NCBI RefSeq assembly: GCF_042242105.1
Contig: NC_092019.1
Location: 14,448,328-14,512,327 of the forward strand
DNA from: Pempheris klunzingeri
Taxonomy: Eukaryota; Chordata; Actinopteri; Acropomatiformes; Pempheridae
DNA length: 64,000 nt
Direction: 5' to 3'
Numbering within the stretch: position 1 is the first letter of the stretch; each line of letters starts with the position of its first letter. A program made the translations under genes and the position numbers. The notes below the pieces were generated by a model. It was given only the letters and a program-made list of their open reading frames with translations. It was not told where the DNA came from and searched no databases. Shown piece by piece: positions 10,438 through 25,309 of this stretch.

Positions 10438-13002
10438 TTATTCGTCAGCACAATCCGAGTCCAGGATTACATTCAACCTCAAGCCCACAGGAATGTGGTC
10501 CGTAAGTCCAGCCAGCTGCGTTACAAAGGTCACCTCTTCAATTTCCTGGATGGACACATAGAGAGTGTGTGGGTTTTTTTTATTATGCTTTATGTGGGAT
10601 TACTTGTATTCTAAGACTTTTTCTACAAGAACTGGCTGTCAGTAGTTTTGCCATATGCAAATGCTTCATGAATTATTTGTGGCATCTAAAAGTGTTATGT
10701 AACTTCAAGGAGACAGAAGCAACAGAGAGGGAAAACGACAGAGTAGAGGAACAAGTTAAAACACACAGGGACACGTACAGTTCGACAATGCTTTGAAATG
10801 GAGCTTTCGCGGTACAGGATGTAGTCGATCCGACGTCCGACCCACGGCTGGCCACTCTCAGGGTAAACTAACGGGCAGTCATCTGCAGGAACAGGAGGAG
10901 AGATGTACTGCCTTCTCAGCTCCTCTCTCTCCAGAGTTCTGCACAGAGAGAAGACAAATCAGCAGTGAGTGAGGAGTTGTGGCCATTCTCACATTAGTAG
11001 TGCTGTATTACAGAGGCTTAAAAAGTGGAACTGACTACCTTTGAAGATTTTCTGGGGTGTTTACGTCCTCTTCATACAATGTGGGCTGCTCCAGCAGAGT
11101 ACCTTTAAATCAAACCAATTACACACCAAATGAATTGTCTCAATTTGTCTTGTATGTTTGCTATATTTTTGTAGTATAATGGTATAAAATGGTATGCACC
11201 AATGACCCAGGGTTTCTCTTTTCGAGGCCCTGCCCTGCATGGATCTCTGTATTCTTCAAACACACAGTGATTCTGTTCCAGGGCGTCATCTAAACAAACA
11301 GAAAAACATGTATAAATACTAAAAAAAAGTTTTGGTTGAGATGGTCTCAGAAAAGGTTTATATTATATAATAGAAGAATAAAAAATGGTCAGAGACACAC
11401 CAGGTGAGCAGTTGTCAAAGTTGAAATCTCCACAGAGCACATCAAAAACAACGTCCTCATCAGGCTGTCTGTTGGCAGCTTGAAAATCACCGATCCACTT
11501 GGTTACCATGTTCAACTGCTCACAGCGAATTTCCCCTTCACCTGGTTGAAGAAAACACACATCAGCTATCACAGGCCTAGCATGTCCTTGTAAAAAAAAA
11601 AGGAAAAAAAGCCCAATTTCTAATTAATCTGAGGAGGCCAGATGAGAACATTTGACTTGCCCTCTGGCGCATGAAGATGTATGCAGTTAAAATAGCCGAC
11701 CGCTTTCTTCTGTTTCTGATTCTGCCCGATTAGCACCTGGGAAATTCAAAAACATCAGCACACCACATTTCCACTGTGTTCATTCATACTGTGACAAAAG
11801 CAATTATTACGAATTCTGCAACACAAAACAGATGACCAACCGATAACTGATACCAGCTTAATAGATGATAATAAGAGAGGCACCTTAGCAGAAAGGAGGC
11901 CCTTGGCAGCCAGCGCGTCTTCTCCACGGCTGTTGGGGAAGCAGTGGTACTGGGCCTGGAGCACAGGGAATCTGCTAGCTACGAACAGGCCACTGTTGAA
12001 AAACTTGAAAGAGGAACAGCCGCATGGCGGCTGGCAAGCATACACACCAATATCATACAGTATGTGTCCAAACACGGGTTTTAGTTCTTGAGTAAGCTTC
12101 TGTGCTGCCCTCTTATCAAACACCTCTTCTAGACACAGTATGTCCACATTGGCTGGAAACAGTGACGATACTTCCCAGGGGACATTGTCCTGCTGGCGGA
12201 GACCCTGGGAGAGCAAAGCTCGGGGAGCACTGCGGTGACCTGCTCGGTCCTGCTGGTTGGAGTTCTGATTGGAATTACAAAAGGAAGAGGGTGACTCAGT
12301 CGAGGGCTCTTCTGTATCATCACAGGGCACACAGACCACATGACTATTGGATGCTGGGATTGAAACATGTCCATCAGAGTCTGAATGTCTCACTGGGGGC
12401 TGAGGCTGTCTATCAGTAGCCCCATATGAAGATGAGTTAACTGGGGGGAGTATGCTGTTGGAGGGGCTGAGAGTCCCACAGCTGCTGGGGGAGTCAACAA
12501 AGATGCGAATATGGGGTCGACACACACCTTGCACAATGCGCTGACCAATGGCGGCCGCCCTGCGTTGGGTGTGCCCCAAGTTGTTGAAACGAGCCAGGCT
12601 GTCAGGCAATAGACACAGGTTGGCTGTGGCAAATCCAAACGATGCCTTTCCTGACAGCTCAAAGCAGTTTTGCGTCTCCTTCTCTGCTGAGGATGGTGCC
12701 TGTCTATGGTAGCAAAAGGGCCTGCGGCAGGCCTGAAGAGGTGCCCAGAGCAGAAAACCCAGGAAGGCCAAGGGGGCTGTAGCAAGAAAAAGAATGAAGA
12801 AAATAATGGAGCCGAAGAAAACCTTCAGGGGGTGGAGGTAGCATTCCTGCTCCAGTCGCTGGGTTTGCTCCAGGGTGGTGGACTTGCACACAGCAATGAG
12901 GCGATCAAGAAACCAGAAACATGGCAGGATGAATGCCCATCCAACAGCATGAATGCCTGCAACAAACCCATTAGGAAATGGAGATGCCCGTAGCAGGGCC
13001 AT
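10438..13002 (-). CDS. smpd5: Neutral sphingomyelinase, SMPD3/SMPD5 family
   Basis: Mg-dependent neutral sphingomyelinase that cleaves sphingomyelin to ceramide and phosphocholine at membranes. Seven exons: 11884-13002, 11661-11736, 11401-11541, 11200-11289, 11039-11102, 10779-10938 and 10438-10545; 585 residues, against 655 in human SMPD3. The N terminus has two hydrophobic segments (about residues 13-38 and 62-90). The catalytic domain follows a variable Ser-rich linker. It has the metal-binding Glu in LCLEEVFDKRA, GDFNFDN with its Asp and Asn, and LTDHIP with the final Asp-His pair, so all key residues are present. Cys pairs such as CQPPCGC resemble the palmitoylated Cys of nSMase2. The adjoining spatc1 and grina match human 8q24.3, where SMPD5 lies, so smpd5 is preferred over smpd3. 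The donor of the intron after exon 2 is GC, not GT. Confidence 0.9.
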
Positions 13003-14240
13003 GCCTCAGCTCCTTCTCTATGCAGCAGTCTGGATGAACATCGGGACTTCCCGTTTTCTCATTCCTGTGAGAAGTCTCACCTTCATGGGCTCCACCAGAC
13101 ACTAAGACAGGAGAAATAAAAATGTAAATATTGTGTCATGTCATGTTATGGCATGGCTCTCCTCTTGCATACGCATAACCATTTACAACATGGGTTCTCA
13201 GGAATAACTGGCACACACTGACTTCATGCCCAGACATGCTGATGTGGAAAACATGAAGCAACTGACAGTCGTACTGACACGAGTGTAACACAGTCAGATG
13301 CAGAGGGAAGATCAGACGGGCTTACTGTGCGCTTATGCAACGCATCATGAACACTTTTAAGGAGGCAAAGAGGAAAACATGGCATAAACAGCCTTTAATC
13401 CAGCTGTCACCATCTGCACAGTGTTGCGAAGCACTGGTGATATGTGATGCCTGTCTGACCACCACACCCTTGTGTGTGTTTACACAGTCTAAAGTCATTG
13501 GGTGTGTCAAAGTCTAAGTCTAAAACCTAATCTCAAGATCATATATATATTTTTTTAATTTCTTGAATATAATAGATTTACAACGTGCGATACAATGACA
13601 TCTATTCGAGAAGTCTGAATACTATATTACTGTGAGCATTTAATGTAAACGCTGTTTTGGTGTGTATTTGCCCATTAACGTGAGTATGTTGAGTTCAAGC
13701 GTTCCCTCCTATCGCAGACTGTGGGATCTCACTTTAGGCTATAGCTGGATAAAACGGGACAGTCATCCATCGAAAACAACCAGTAGGTTGTAAACCTTCT
13801 ATATAATATAGAAATATAATATAAACCAACACTTAAGTTGGTCAGTTCTGAGTTAAAGGATGCGAGATGTCTGTATAATTGGCTTTGGACACTCATACAG
13901 GTAAGATACACTGGTCTCCACGATGGTAGCCCGTGTGAGCAGGTATGCTAAGCTAACAGTTTCACTTAAAAAACGACTCAGAAAGCGCTTCAAACACACA
14001 TAAACACTGAAGTGCATGGCCACATAACGTTGAAGTATCGTTGAAACTTGTTGTTGAAGTCTCACACTTAATACAAGCTTTAAAATACATTTTATCTGTC
14101 GCAAATGAAGGCTGTCACTCGTCCTGTTGCGCAGCTAGCTTAAAACACTCGGTCACCGAAGCAGTCCAGATGGTCTTACCTTAGCACGGAAAGTGGGACA
14201 GTCCGCCTGAATGAACCCACTCAGCCAGCGACCTGCTAAT
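13003..14240 (-). other. smpd5: smpd5 5' UTR, first intron and untranslated exon 1
   Basis: The coding exon extends upstream as 5' UTR to an acceptor (CTGTCTTAG) with exon start at 13101. A consensus donor (CTAAG then GTAAGA) at 14180/14179 marks a probable untranslated exon 1 between about 14180 and 14240. The intervening 1.1 kb holds no recognisable gene. The transcription start is inferred, not seen. Confidence 0.5.
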
Positions 14241-15416
14241 GTGCTTATTCAACTACATTCACTTGTTAGGTTGTCCCATCTTCAAAGGGAACCTGGAGTT
14301 TCTGTCTTGTAAACACAACACCCCCTCGGTAACTCAAAACCCACCCTGCTCTCCGGTCTCCACCGGCACCGATAAGCCACGCCCCAATGGCGTTGCCATG
14401 GTGTCGGGTCCGTCTGCCACGTGACCTTACCTGAGGCGACCTGTTACAGGCTGATAACATCTGATGCATCCATTGATATGATAATCCCTAACCAATCAAT
14501 ATGCACTGATCTCTGGAAATGCTTGGAAAAATTAAACACCAGAAGACGGAAAACTGTGCCACATGTTTAAATATTCCTTTCTTTTTCAGCATTGGTTGAT
14601 TTATTACTATCAGACTATTACTACAACGCATTGTGCAATTAACCTATACCACATCACCATGGTAGCAATCAAAACACATGTTTATATTTTTGTTTCTGTT
14701 TTGGCTGAATGTTCTTTATTTCTTCACAATAGCTTGTAACTTAATTTAAGTATTTGTCCAATGTCCTGTGTGACAAGAATAAAACATAAAGTACACAAGC
14801 TATTGTCCAGCCTAAACTAACATTACTGCAGAATAAATTAGTGAGTAATGAGGATTATCTCACCTATGAAACAATTAAATACTGTAGCCAGAGAATGGGA
14901 GGGCCATCTCTTGATGATAGCTTTTAGCCCTTCAACTCATATTACTCCAACGCTTAGACTTTAGATTTTACTCAAATAAAGGTCCATAATAGACTGGTTC
15001 CAGACCTCTGAATTGCTCTTGCTCAGCTTTAAACTAAATAGCGGTCAAATTTGATTCTCAGGGTCAGTCCGTGATAAACTCACTCATGACGCCGTATCTC
15101 ATGATCCATGATGTGGGACATACAGTACATTCTTTATGCTTAGCAGACATCAGAATATTTAATTAACTACTTCTTCCACAGATTAAGATATTATACCATA
15201 TAAAATATTGGTTGAAATAACAAACTACTGTTGTACCATTTTTGTTTGTATATGAAATTAGTTTAAAAAGACATAAAACTGAATGTTTTATGTCAATGAC
15301 TTCGCTAAAGCTGGCTGTTCAGTTTCACCATGCATGCTTGTGAAGTGTATAATATATTTATTTGTGCTATTCTGAGTTCACACAACCATACTCATGTCAT
15401 CTGTCTTTTATCAGTG
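14241..15416. other. Intergenic region upstream of smpd5
   Basis: The first 200 nt (to about 14440) are GC-richer and probably belong to the smpd5 promoter. The rest is AT-rich and without genes down to the 3' end of spatc1. No recognisable repeat was seen. Confidence 0.45.
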
Positions 15417-15422
15417 TTTATT
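15417..15422 (-). terminator. spatc1: Poly(A) signal of spatc1
   Basis: AATAAA on the minus strand, 60 nt after the spatc1 stop at 15482, giving a very short 3' UTR. Confidence 0.55.
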
Positions 15423-15481
15423 TTTAATTTATGGATGGCAGATGCTTGCTTGATTTGGTGAATCTTTGGATACAGTCGTGT

Positions 15482-17542
15482 CTACCAGAGAAGCAGAGGC
15501 TTTCTGTCCCTCTCAGCCATGTTGCAGAGGCAGGTGAGCAAAAGCAGCAGGTCCTTCTGAAGTTTTCTTGGTGCCATAGTCATTATCACCTTCCTCAGAA
15601 AGTCTGGATCATTGTAGTCCATTGCCATGGTGCTGTGTTCACCGGGCCTCTCCTTCAGGATCCCATAGGTGTTGACAATAAACTCAGTGAAAGGAGGGTG
15701 AAGTGTTGTGTTATACCCAAACTGGTTCAACCACTCCATCATGTCAGCATATCTCTGGGTGAGATGAACACGATAGCCTTCGTCTACCTTCCCCGTCAGC
15801 ATGTGCGTAGTCACCTGCAAGACCGGAGGAAAAGCTTGTGACTTCTTCTGAGTCATATAAGTGAAAAGATCAGTATCTAATGTTTTTCTAAATTAACTCA
15901 TCCTTTTCTACCTCTGTTATTTTTTCAGGTACATTGAGCAGGGTGAAACCATAAAGCCTCTTATGGCCCTGGAAGACATGGGACAGAACCCTCCTATCCA
16001 GCTGGTAGGCGACCTCTCCCAGCAGCCTCTCGGGACCTGCAATGAAATCATTGAAACGACTGAGAAATAAATACGTTTCTTTGTGGCAACAGCACTGTTA
16101 CTGCTATAAAATGTCTGCATGTCAAAAGCGTCACTCACCTTTGACCCCAAGATCAGCCTGGCAGCTTTGAAACTCTGCCTTCTGATTCGTGTCTGTGTAC
16201 ACTGAGCTTTGGATGAAAGACTTGAAGTCGACGGGGGATGAAGTTCTGTGTTCGTGTTTGGCTTTTTGCAATTCTTTTCTGAATTGTGTCTCATCAAAGG
16301 TGTTTTGGCAGACATTGGATGGCTTTCCTCCAGAGGTTGAGTAAACTGATAAAAGCAAAGTGAAGACATTATTCTTGTCAAGCAGAGCTGATACTTTAAA
16401 GACACTCCTCACACCTTGATTATTGCAGCAGCCTCTTTACTTTCCTGAATCTAAAATCATCTATCAGAGAACATATCCTTATTTATCAGTATTTTTAAAA
16501 AGGATTTTTCTCTTTATTTTTGTCATCATGTATTACCGTGATTGGTGTATTTTATTTTTATCTATTTAATGTATTTTGTTACTTTTCTGTTCCCCATTTA
16601 ATCTAAGTTGTTGTTGTAACTTGGGGTTTTAAAAGTGCTTTTACATATCTTTAATGTATTAACAAGATAAAATATCCTATTGATGATTTACAAAAAGAGT
16701 TACAGCTAGAGCCATACACACATTGAGGGACATTGTATGAAAAATAGCACAGCTTACACCATTTAAATTCTGCATTACAAACCAAGTTAAAGAAATTCAT
16801 TTAAAAAGCCTTCACAAAATGACAGTATGATGTGTTGATCTATGTTTTGAAAGAACAGAGAATTAATACATTTAACCTATAATTTCCATAACAATTACTG
16901 CTTACTGTGTATTACAATTATTTCTTACTAGACATAATTAATTTGATTATATTCTTATAAGTAAATATCAAAAAATTCTTCCCTGGATTTCAGATTTTTC
17001 AGTTTGAAGTCACATGACATGCACTTATACTGGCTTCTACTTTACTGCATGCCACAGATATAGGTAGGTAGACACAAAGATGTGCACAATGCAAATATCA
17101 CTCTGGGTTAAGATAAGATAAACCTTTATTCATCCCACATTGGGGAAATTTGCAAATTTGCAGCAGCAAAGAACAAGAACAAGAGTGCAAAGACAAGTTA
17201 AACAACAGGTGCCTATATAAGTAGAATATAAAATAAAAAACAAAGACAACCAGGACTCCTACACTGACCTCATCTTATTTAGGTTATCAACTGTGTTTTA
17301 GTTCATCTTAATTCATTATTTAAGTTGTTGTACCCTAATTTTTTCTCTGCCATCTAGTGGCAGAGAAAAGCACTCACTCTACCTGTTGATCCCTCCAGAG
17401 GGTCATGACTGAAGCCCTGCATCTTTGCTCTCAGGTCTATGTTTTCCTGGACGACACTCAGCATCGACTTCAGCTGATCATTTTCCTGCCTGAGCTGTTC
17501 ATTTCTTGACAGCATGGCAACAACAGTTTTCTCCAGGTCCAT
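15482..17542 (-). CDS. spatc1: Speriolin (spermatogenesis and centriole associated protein 1)
   Basis: Centrosome-associated protein of male germ cells; mammalian speriolin binds Cdc20. Four exons: 17383-17542, 16139-16345, 15912-16036 and 15482-15814; 274 residues, against 591 in human SPATC1. Residues 1-50 form a coiled coil (NEQLRQENDQLKSML) like the speriolin N terminus. A short linker follows. The C-terminal speriolin domain starts at GPERLLGEVAYQLDRRVLSH, continues KRLYGFTLLNVPEKITEV and ends in NMAERDRKPLLLW. The long central linker of mammals is reduced to one 207-nt exon. The start is placed at MDLEKTVV (17542); an upstream in-frame Met at 17575 is possible. Having the N-terminal coil and lying between smpd5 and grina (8q24.3 order) favours spatc1 over spatc1l. 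Confidence 0.85.
17106..17260. mobile_element. Common teleost dispersed repeat tail
   Basis: The segment beginning AAGATAAGATAAACCTTTAT, with GGGGAAATTTGC and then A-rich sequence, matches a repeat end often seen in fish genomes. It lies in spatc1 intron 1. I recognise the motif but cannot assign a family without a library search. The A-rich end suggests a retroposed 3' tail. Confidence 0.4.
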
Positions 17543-18469
17543 CCTGGGGCTCCCAGTTTCACAGCTGAGCCACAAACACCAAAAACTTTCAGGACACCGA
17601 CAGGATCACAAATCAAATCACAACAGAACAGAGTTCTGTGATGGGATGCGATTCTGTCACGATCCTTTCACCCCATACAAAGGACAGAGATCAAGTTTAG
17701 AAAAGAGACTTTATATTTAAGCGTTGTTATTCTTTACATTTCAAATAGCAGCTCAACAAAAATTCCAACTCAAGGTCCACTTACTAGCCTTGTAGAGGGC
17801 TTTCAAACATATCACACAGACTTCACCAAGCTGATGTAGTTTGCTCGGTTGTCATGGTGATGGATTTGTTGAAATATAAGTTCAGCAGCTGTTATGATTT
17901 AATTATGTTAGTACTGACCCTGGAAATAGTAGCTCGACAAAAAACCTAACTCAAGGTTCACTTACTAGCTTTTTTTTCCCCAGAGGTTTAATAGTGTCTT
18001 CGGCCACTAAAGAGGCAAAGCAGAGATGGGAAGGATTAGAAGTCCCAAAAATTTAGTGGGTGAACTCACCTCTACTGAGCTGCATATCAACAGACTGATC
18101 TCCATGAGAACTGATCAAACTCCATCTACTGATGAAGTCTGTAAGGTACAGTTGAAAACCCCGGAAAAAGCTCTTGTCAAAGATGGTCATAGCTTTCCAC
18201 CATTTGATGATTTTGTACAGCATCAAAATAACATTTTGCAAAACAGGTCATATACCTCAGAAAACTTTAAGAAAACCCCCAACTACAACATAGACAACAT
18301 ATTTATATTATCATAGAAAATAACATACATTGGGTGAGGAAAAAGATGAAGTGAATGTGATCAATGCGCACTACAAGATCAAAATAAAAATCAAGATTAT
18401 GGGAACTCACTTCTAGACATGAACTCAAAACAATTTTCTGTCAGAAATGCCGTCTGTTGTTCTTCCTGC
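17543..18469. other. spatc1 upstream / grina downstream region
   Basis: No gene read. It contains a diverged direct repeat (17744-17789 and about 17935-17970) and probably the grina 3' UTR close to 18469. The small open frames here show no family resemblance. Confidence 0.45.
17744..17970. repeat. Diverged direct repeat, about 190-bp period
   Basis: Two segments that read AATAG.AGCTC.ACAAAA and then ACTCAAGGT.CACTTACTAG begin at 17744 and 17935. They are about 85% alike by eye. This is either a tandem duplication or two pieces of one dispersed repeat. Confidence 0.55.
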
Positions 18470-21800
<3,331 letters not shown>

Positions 21801-21955
21801 CTCCGACTGAGATCGGGAGCAGAGACCGGCTGGATTATTGGGATAGTAGAAAAATAAAAATCAGAGGTCAGACGGCAGGTTACTAGGGCAAAATAAGCAG
21901 CACTTGTTTAAATGATGACAGATGCACTCAGTGAACTCCACAGCGAGATGCGCTT

Positions 21956-22600
21956 TGACGTCACGGGGATCACGTGACGACGCTGACTTCCGGTAAATAT
22001 CATAATTGATAAGCGTTGATCGACAACGTAATATAAACAGTCAATGAAGCTAAATGCTTTTATATGAATACGCTTCCCGGCTTTCTACGACTAGACCGCT
22101 AACTAAAGCGAGGGTTTCACAAAGGTTTGGGCGTCGTGATACAAATGAATAGTATTTCAATGCTTTTCACGGAGACTCCCGAGGTTTAACTGCTACATTT
22201 ACTGTTAGGCCACAGATTCCATTTTCAGTCAAGACACGAACATTTAGCCCACGTATGTCGAAGCTAGCAAGAGTTAAAGGAGCCTATTTATGTAATAAAT
22301 CGATAAAGATTGAGTTAGAGTGTTCTTCTTCAATCGTACAAGACAATATGGCCACGTTTTTTTCACCAAACAATAACGCTGGCCAGTCCGGTTTGACAAC
22401 GGGAGAGGCTACAAAGATCAACAAAGTTAGAAAGTTAAAGTCTTTTAAAGCTACTCACCTTACCCACAATCAATGCTTCAGTCCCAGGCGGCTTCCTCTA
22501 AAACTATTCGGTGTGTAGTCGCAGGTTATTAAGTCCTGCTTTGACGTTTTTCTTCTGTTGTTTCACTTCCAGTAAACGTCGTCACCGCCCCCAGGATGCG
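21956..22600 (-). promoter_or_regulatory. grina: grina upstream region: CRE, CACGTG and ETS motifs, untranslated exon
   Basis: TGACGTCA (21956-21963), CACGTGAC (21971-21978) and an ACTTCCGG word just beyond lie within 40 bp, about 155-190 nt upstream of the ATG. Further up, a consensus donor (GGGTAAG then GTGAGTAGC, near 22457) and an acceptor (CCAATAATCCAG, near 21832) suggest an untranslated first exon starting near 22580. The motif cluster would then lie in intron 1 or serve a second start. Confidence 0.45.
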
Positions 22601-24104
22601 GAATGCTGCCTTCACGTACATGGGTGACAGAAAGAAGATGAAACTGTAGAGGTGGGGGTGAGGTAGTTGTCTACGGCATGACAGCGACTACTTTATCCGA
22701 CAGCTCACCGCTGTGTGTGATTACAGAGTACAGAGTAATGTGCACTAAAAAGATAGCCCTGTATCCGCTACATTTGAGTCCACTTATATTGAACGACGTT
22801 TTTGACTGACGCAAGACATCCACGTTTGCTTGGTTTTCAGGCATCTCCGTATTATTTAGCATCAATTCGAATATATTTTTCAGAAAAAATCTTTCTCGGT
22901 CCTATTTGCGACTGAAGTGGTGCTTTTTTTTTTTTTTTTACAAGCAGAATACACATAATCGTGATAACTCCGATATGACATGAACGCGGCATCAAACCGT
23001 GTGTGATTGATCTTGTCTGCTTGAAACACCCATTAAAAATCGAAAGCGAAATGCTTAAAACATGTGAGAAAGAGTCATACCTGAAAGCAAAGAGATCAGG
23101 GAGGATAAGATCTTAGCTGCAAAATGTTATGCAAGAAGGAACCAGTAGGTGTCAGGAGAAGCTGGGAGGGGGGCATGGAAGACACCAATGCTTTCATAGG
23201 ACCCAACTCTCTCTCTTGATTTTCCAGTCCCTGTATCTGCCTGCCTGCTTCCCTGTCACACCCAAGGCCACAGCAATAAGTTTCTCTAGAGCTGTGTAGA
23301 AAGTGTGCGGGACTGTTGTGAAGGATGGAAACAGGTGAACAAAACAGGGGATGGATTGTAGGGTCTCAAACCATCAAAGGTCCCAGAGCTGTGGATGCAT
23401 TTCAGATGTTTGGACCTCCTCAGCTAAAGGGGAGCTGGTGTATGGTTGTATGAAACAGCATTTAAAATGTCAATGTATTAGGATTTCTATGTAGATGTTG
23501 TAAAAAAAAAAAAAGTCTCACACTGTATCTTAGTGATCTAAGAGTTTTTTTTAATGCATTTGTCAGCATGATAAAACAGCATATTTCACTTGCTTCATTG
23601 CTTGAGCAATGTGGGAAGGGCGACTTCACCTACTTACTATTTTGGAGTTGCAGCAGGCCGGATTCATGTTACATTCACATCTGTGATTCATGATGTAAAC
23701 AGAGGAATGCATCAAGCTGTGTCTGAGTGTACACTGATTTCCAGAAATGTATCCATTATTAGTTGACACAGGTTTCCTGGGATGCTAAATGCTTTTTGCC
23801 ACTTGGGTCTCTGTCTCTGTTTGAAATTGTTTACAGAATTGCTCTAGTTCTTGCTGAGAGATGTTAATAAAAGCCAAACAGACTGTATGACTATGATAGC
23901 AAAGGTTCACATCACAGTGGGACCAACGACATTGCAGTGGCACTCAGACAGCACACACAATAACTGAACTGTACCCATTTGTTATTTTGCCATCTGTTAC
24001 AGTTTGTGACCATCACGTGACATGATTTCATGAAACGCATTAAAGGCTGTGAGCAAAACCAACATAACACAGAAGAATAAAAACAAGTTGAAGGTAAATT
24101 TCCT
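22601..24104. other. Intergenic region between grina and rbm24
   Basis: No gene read. It contains two A or T runs (22925-22940 and 23502-23513) and AT-rich DNA. A CT-rich block around 23190-23290 has no recognisable identity. Confidence 0.5.
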
Positions 24105-25309
24105 TTTATTTCACATATTAAATGTTTTCATTATTTTGAGTCATGCATTACAAAATGCAAGGTGAAATAGGTGATACCCTTGCATTAGAAAACATTTAAT
24201 GTCTACTGACATCAAATGTAAAAAAAAAAGAAAGAAAAAGTTACTGTCCTTTATCAAACTGGTCAAGTATAAAAAGCGACATTAAAGAATTAAGAATCCA
24301 GGCTATTTGAGACAACAACATTAAATCTACAGGAAACAGAACAAGTGTTAGACTTATTGCTACCTTTGCACTCATATTTTGTTCTTTACAGACAGTGTAT
24401 TGCTTTGTTAAGCCAAGTTTAAACATCCACCATGTGCTTTTGATCATTATGCAGAAGCACATGTGGACATGTTCTGTAGGCTTCATACTAACATGAACAC
24501 AAAATAAAGGGTTTATTACTGTAAGGCTCCATAATAAATACATAAATAGCATAATTTAAAAAGGCACATTATGAAACAGTTTGTCAAGATTCACATTCAA
24601 CAATTTTCTCCCCTTTTGCTGAGCTTACTTTAGGTGCAATTTAAAGTGGAGAAAGGTGAGTGCTTTTACCAGCTTCAGCTGTCACGTCAGCATTTTGTCT
24701 ATCAAGGAAATAGATTTTAAAAGGGAACTAATTGAGGGTGTCTAATCTATCTCACTTCAAACAGTTATACAAAAAGAGGACAATCCTACCAAAACACTGA
24801 CTTCTATATCAATGTTTGCATAGCTTTACCAAACAAAATACTGGTCCAAAACTATGAAATACTGAAAACTGCATGATGACAAAACATACTGTTCTCGTAA
24901 TGTATGTATGCAAGTGTTTCGGTTAGTTTTCAAAGAAGTGGGGAAGAAACCTGATCATAAGACATGAATGCACTTGGAAATTTTATATAAATTCCACTGC
25001 AGTATATATACAATTTTCAGCAATGGTCTACTTCAATTAACATTAAATATTTTCCTGCTGAATAAATATTAAATATTCATATATATTCAATTGTGACAAA
25101 ATACTGATCTCGCTTGAATAAAATATACAGTAGTTCCTCCTTTGTCTCCACATTTTTGTTGATTTTCTTCAGGCTCTTTGGTACAAAGACAAAACCTAGG
25201 ACTGACAACCGTTATTCAGCCGCCACGGCCTTCCCCCTCACAAATAGGCCTTCTTCATGGGAGGGAGTGACCTCCTCTGCTCTCCAACTTTAAGGTGGTT
25301 TTCATGGTT
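24105..25309 (-). other. rbm24: rbm24 3' UTR (inferred), poly(A) signal 24105-24110
   Basis: AT-rich sequence following the rbm24 stop codon, with no open frame of interest. AATAAA on the minus strand at 24105-24110 is a plausible end, giving a 3' UTR of about 1.2 kb. RBM24 genes are known for long 3' UTRs. Earlier ends cannot be excluded. Confidence 0.45.

Noticed and set aside
12102-12419. Plus-strand 105-residue frame and overlapping minus frames 12129-12785
   Set aside because: Shadow frames of the 1.1-kb first coding exon of smpd5.
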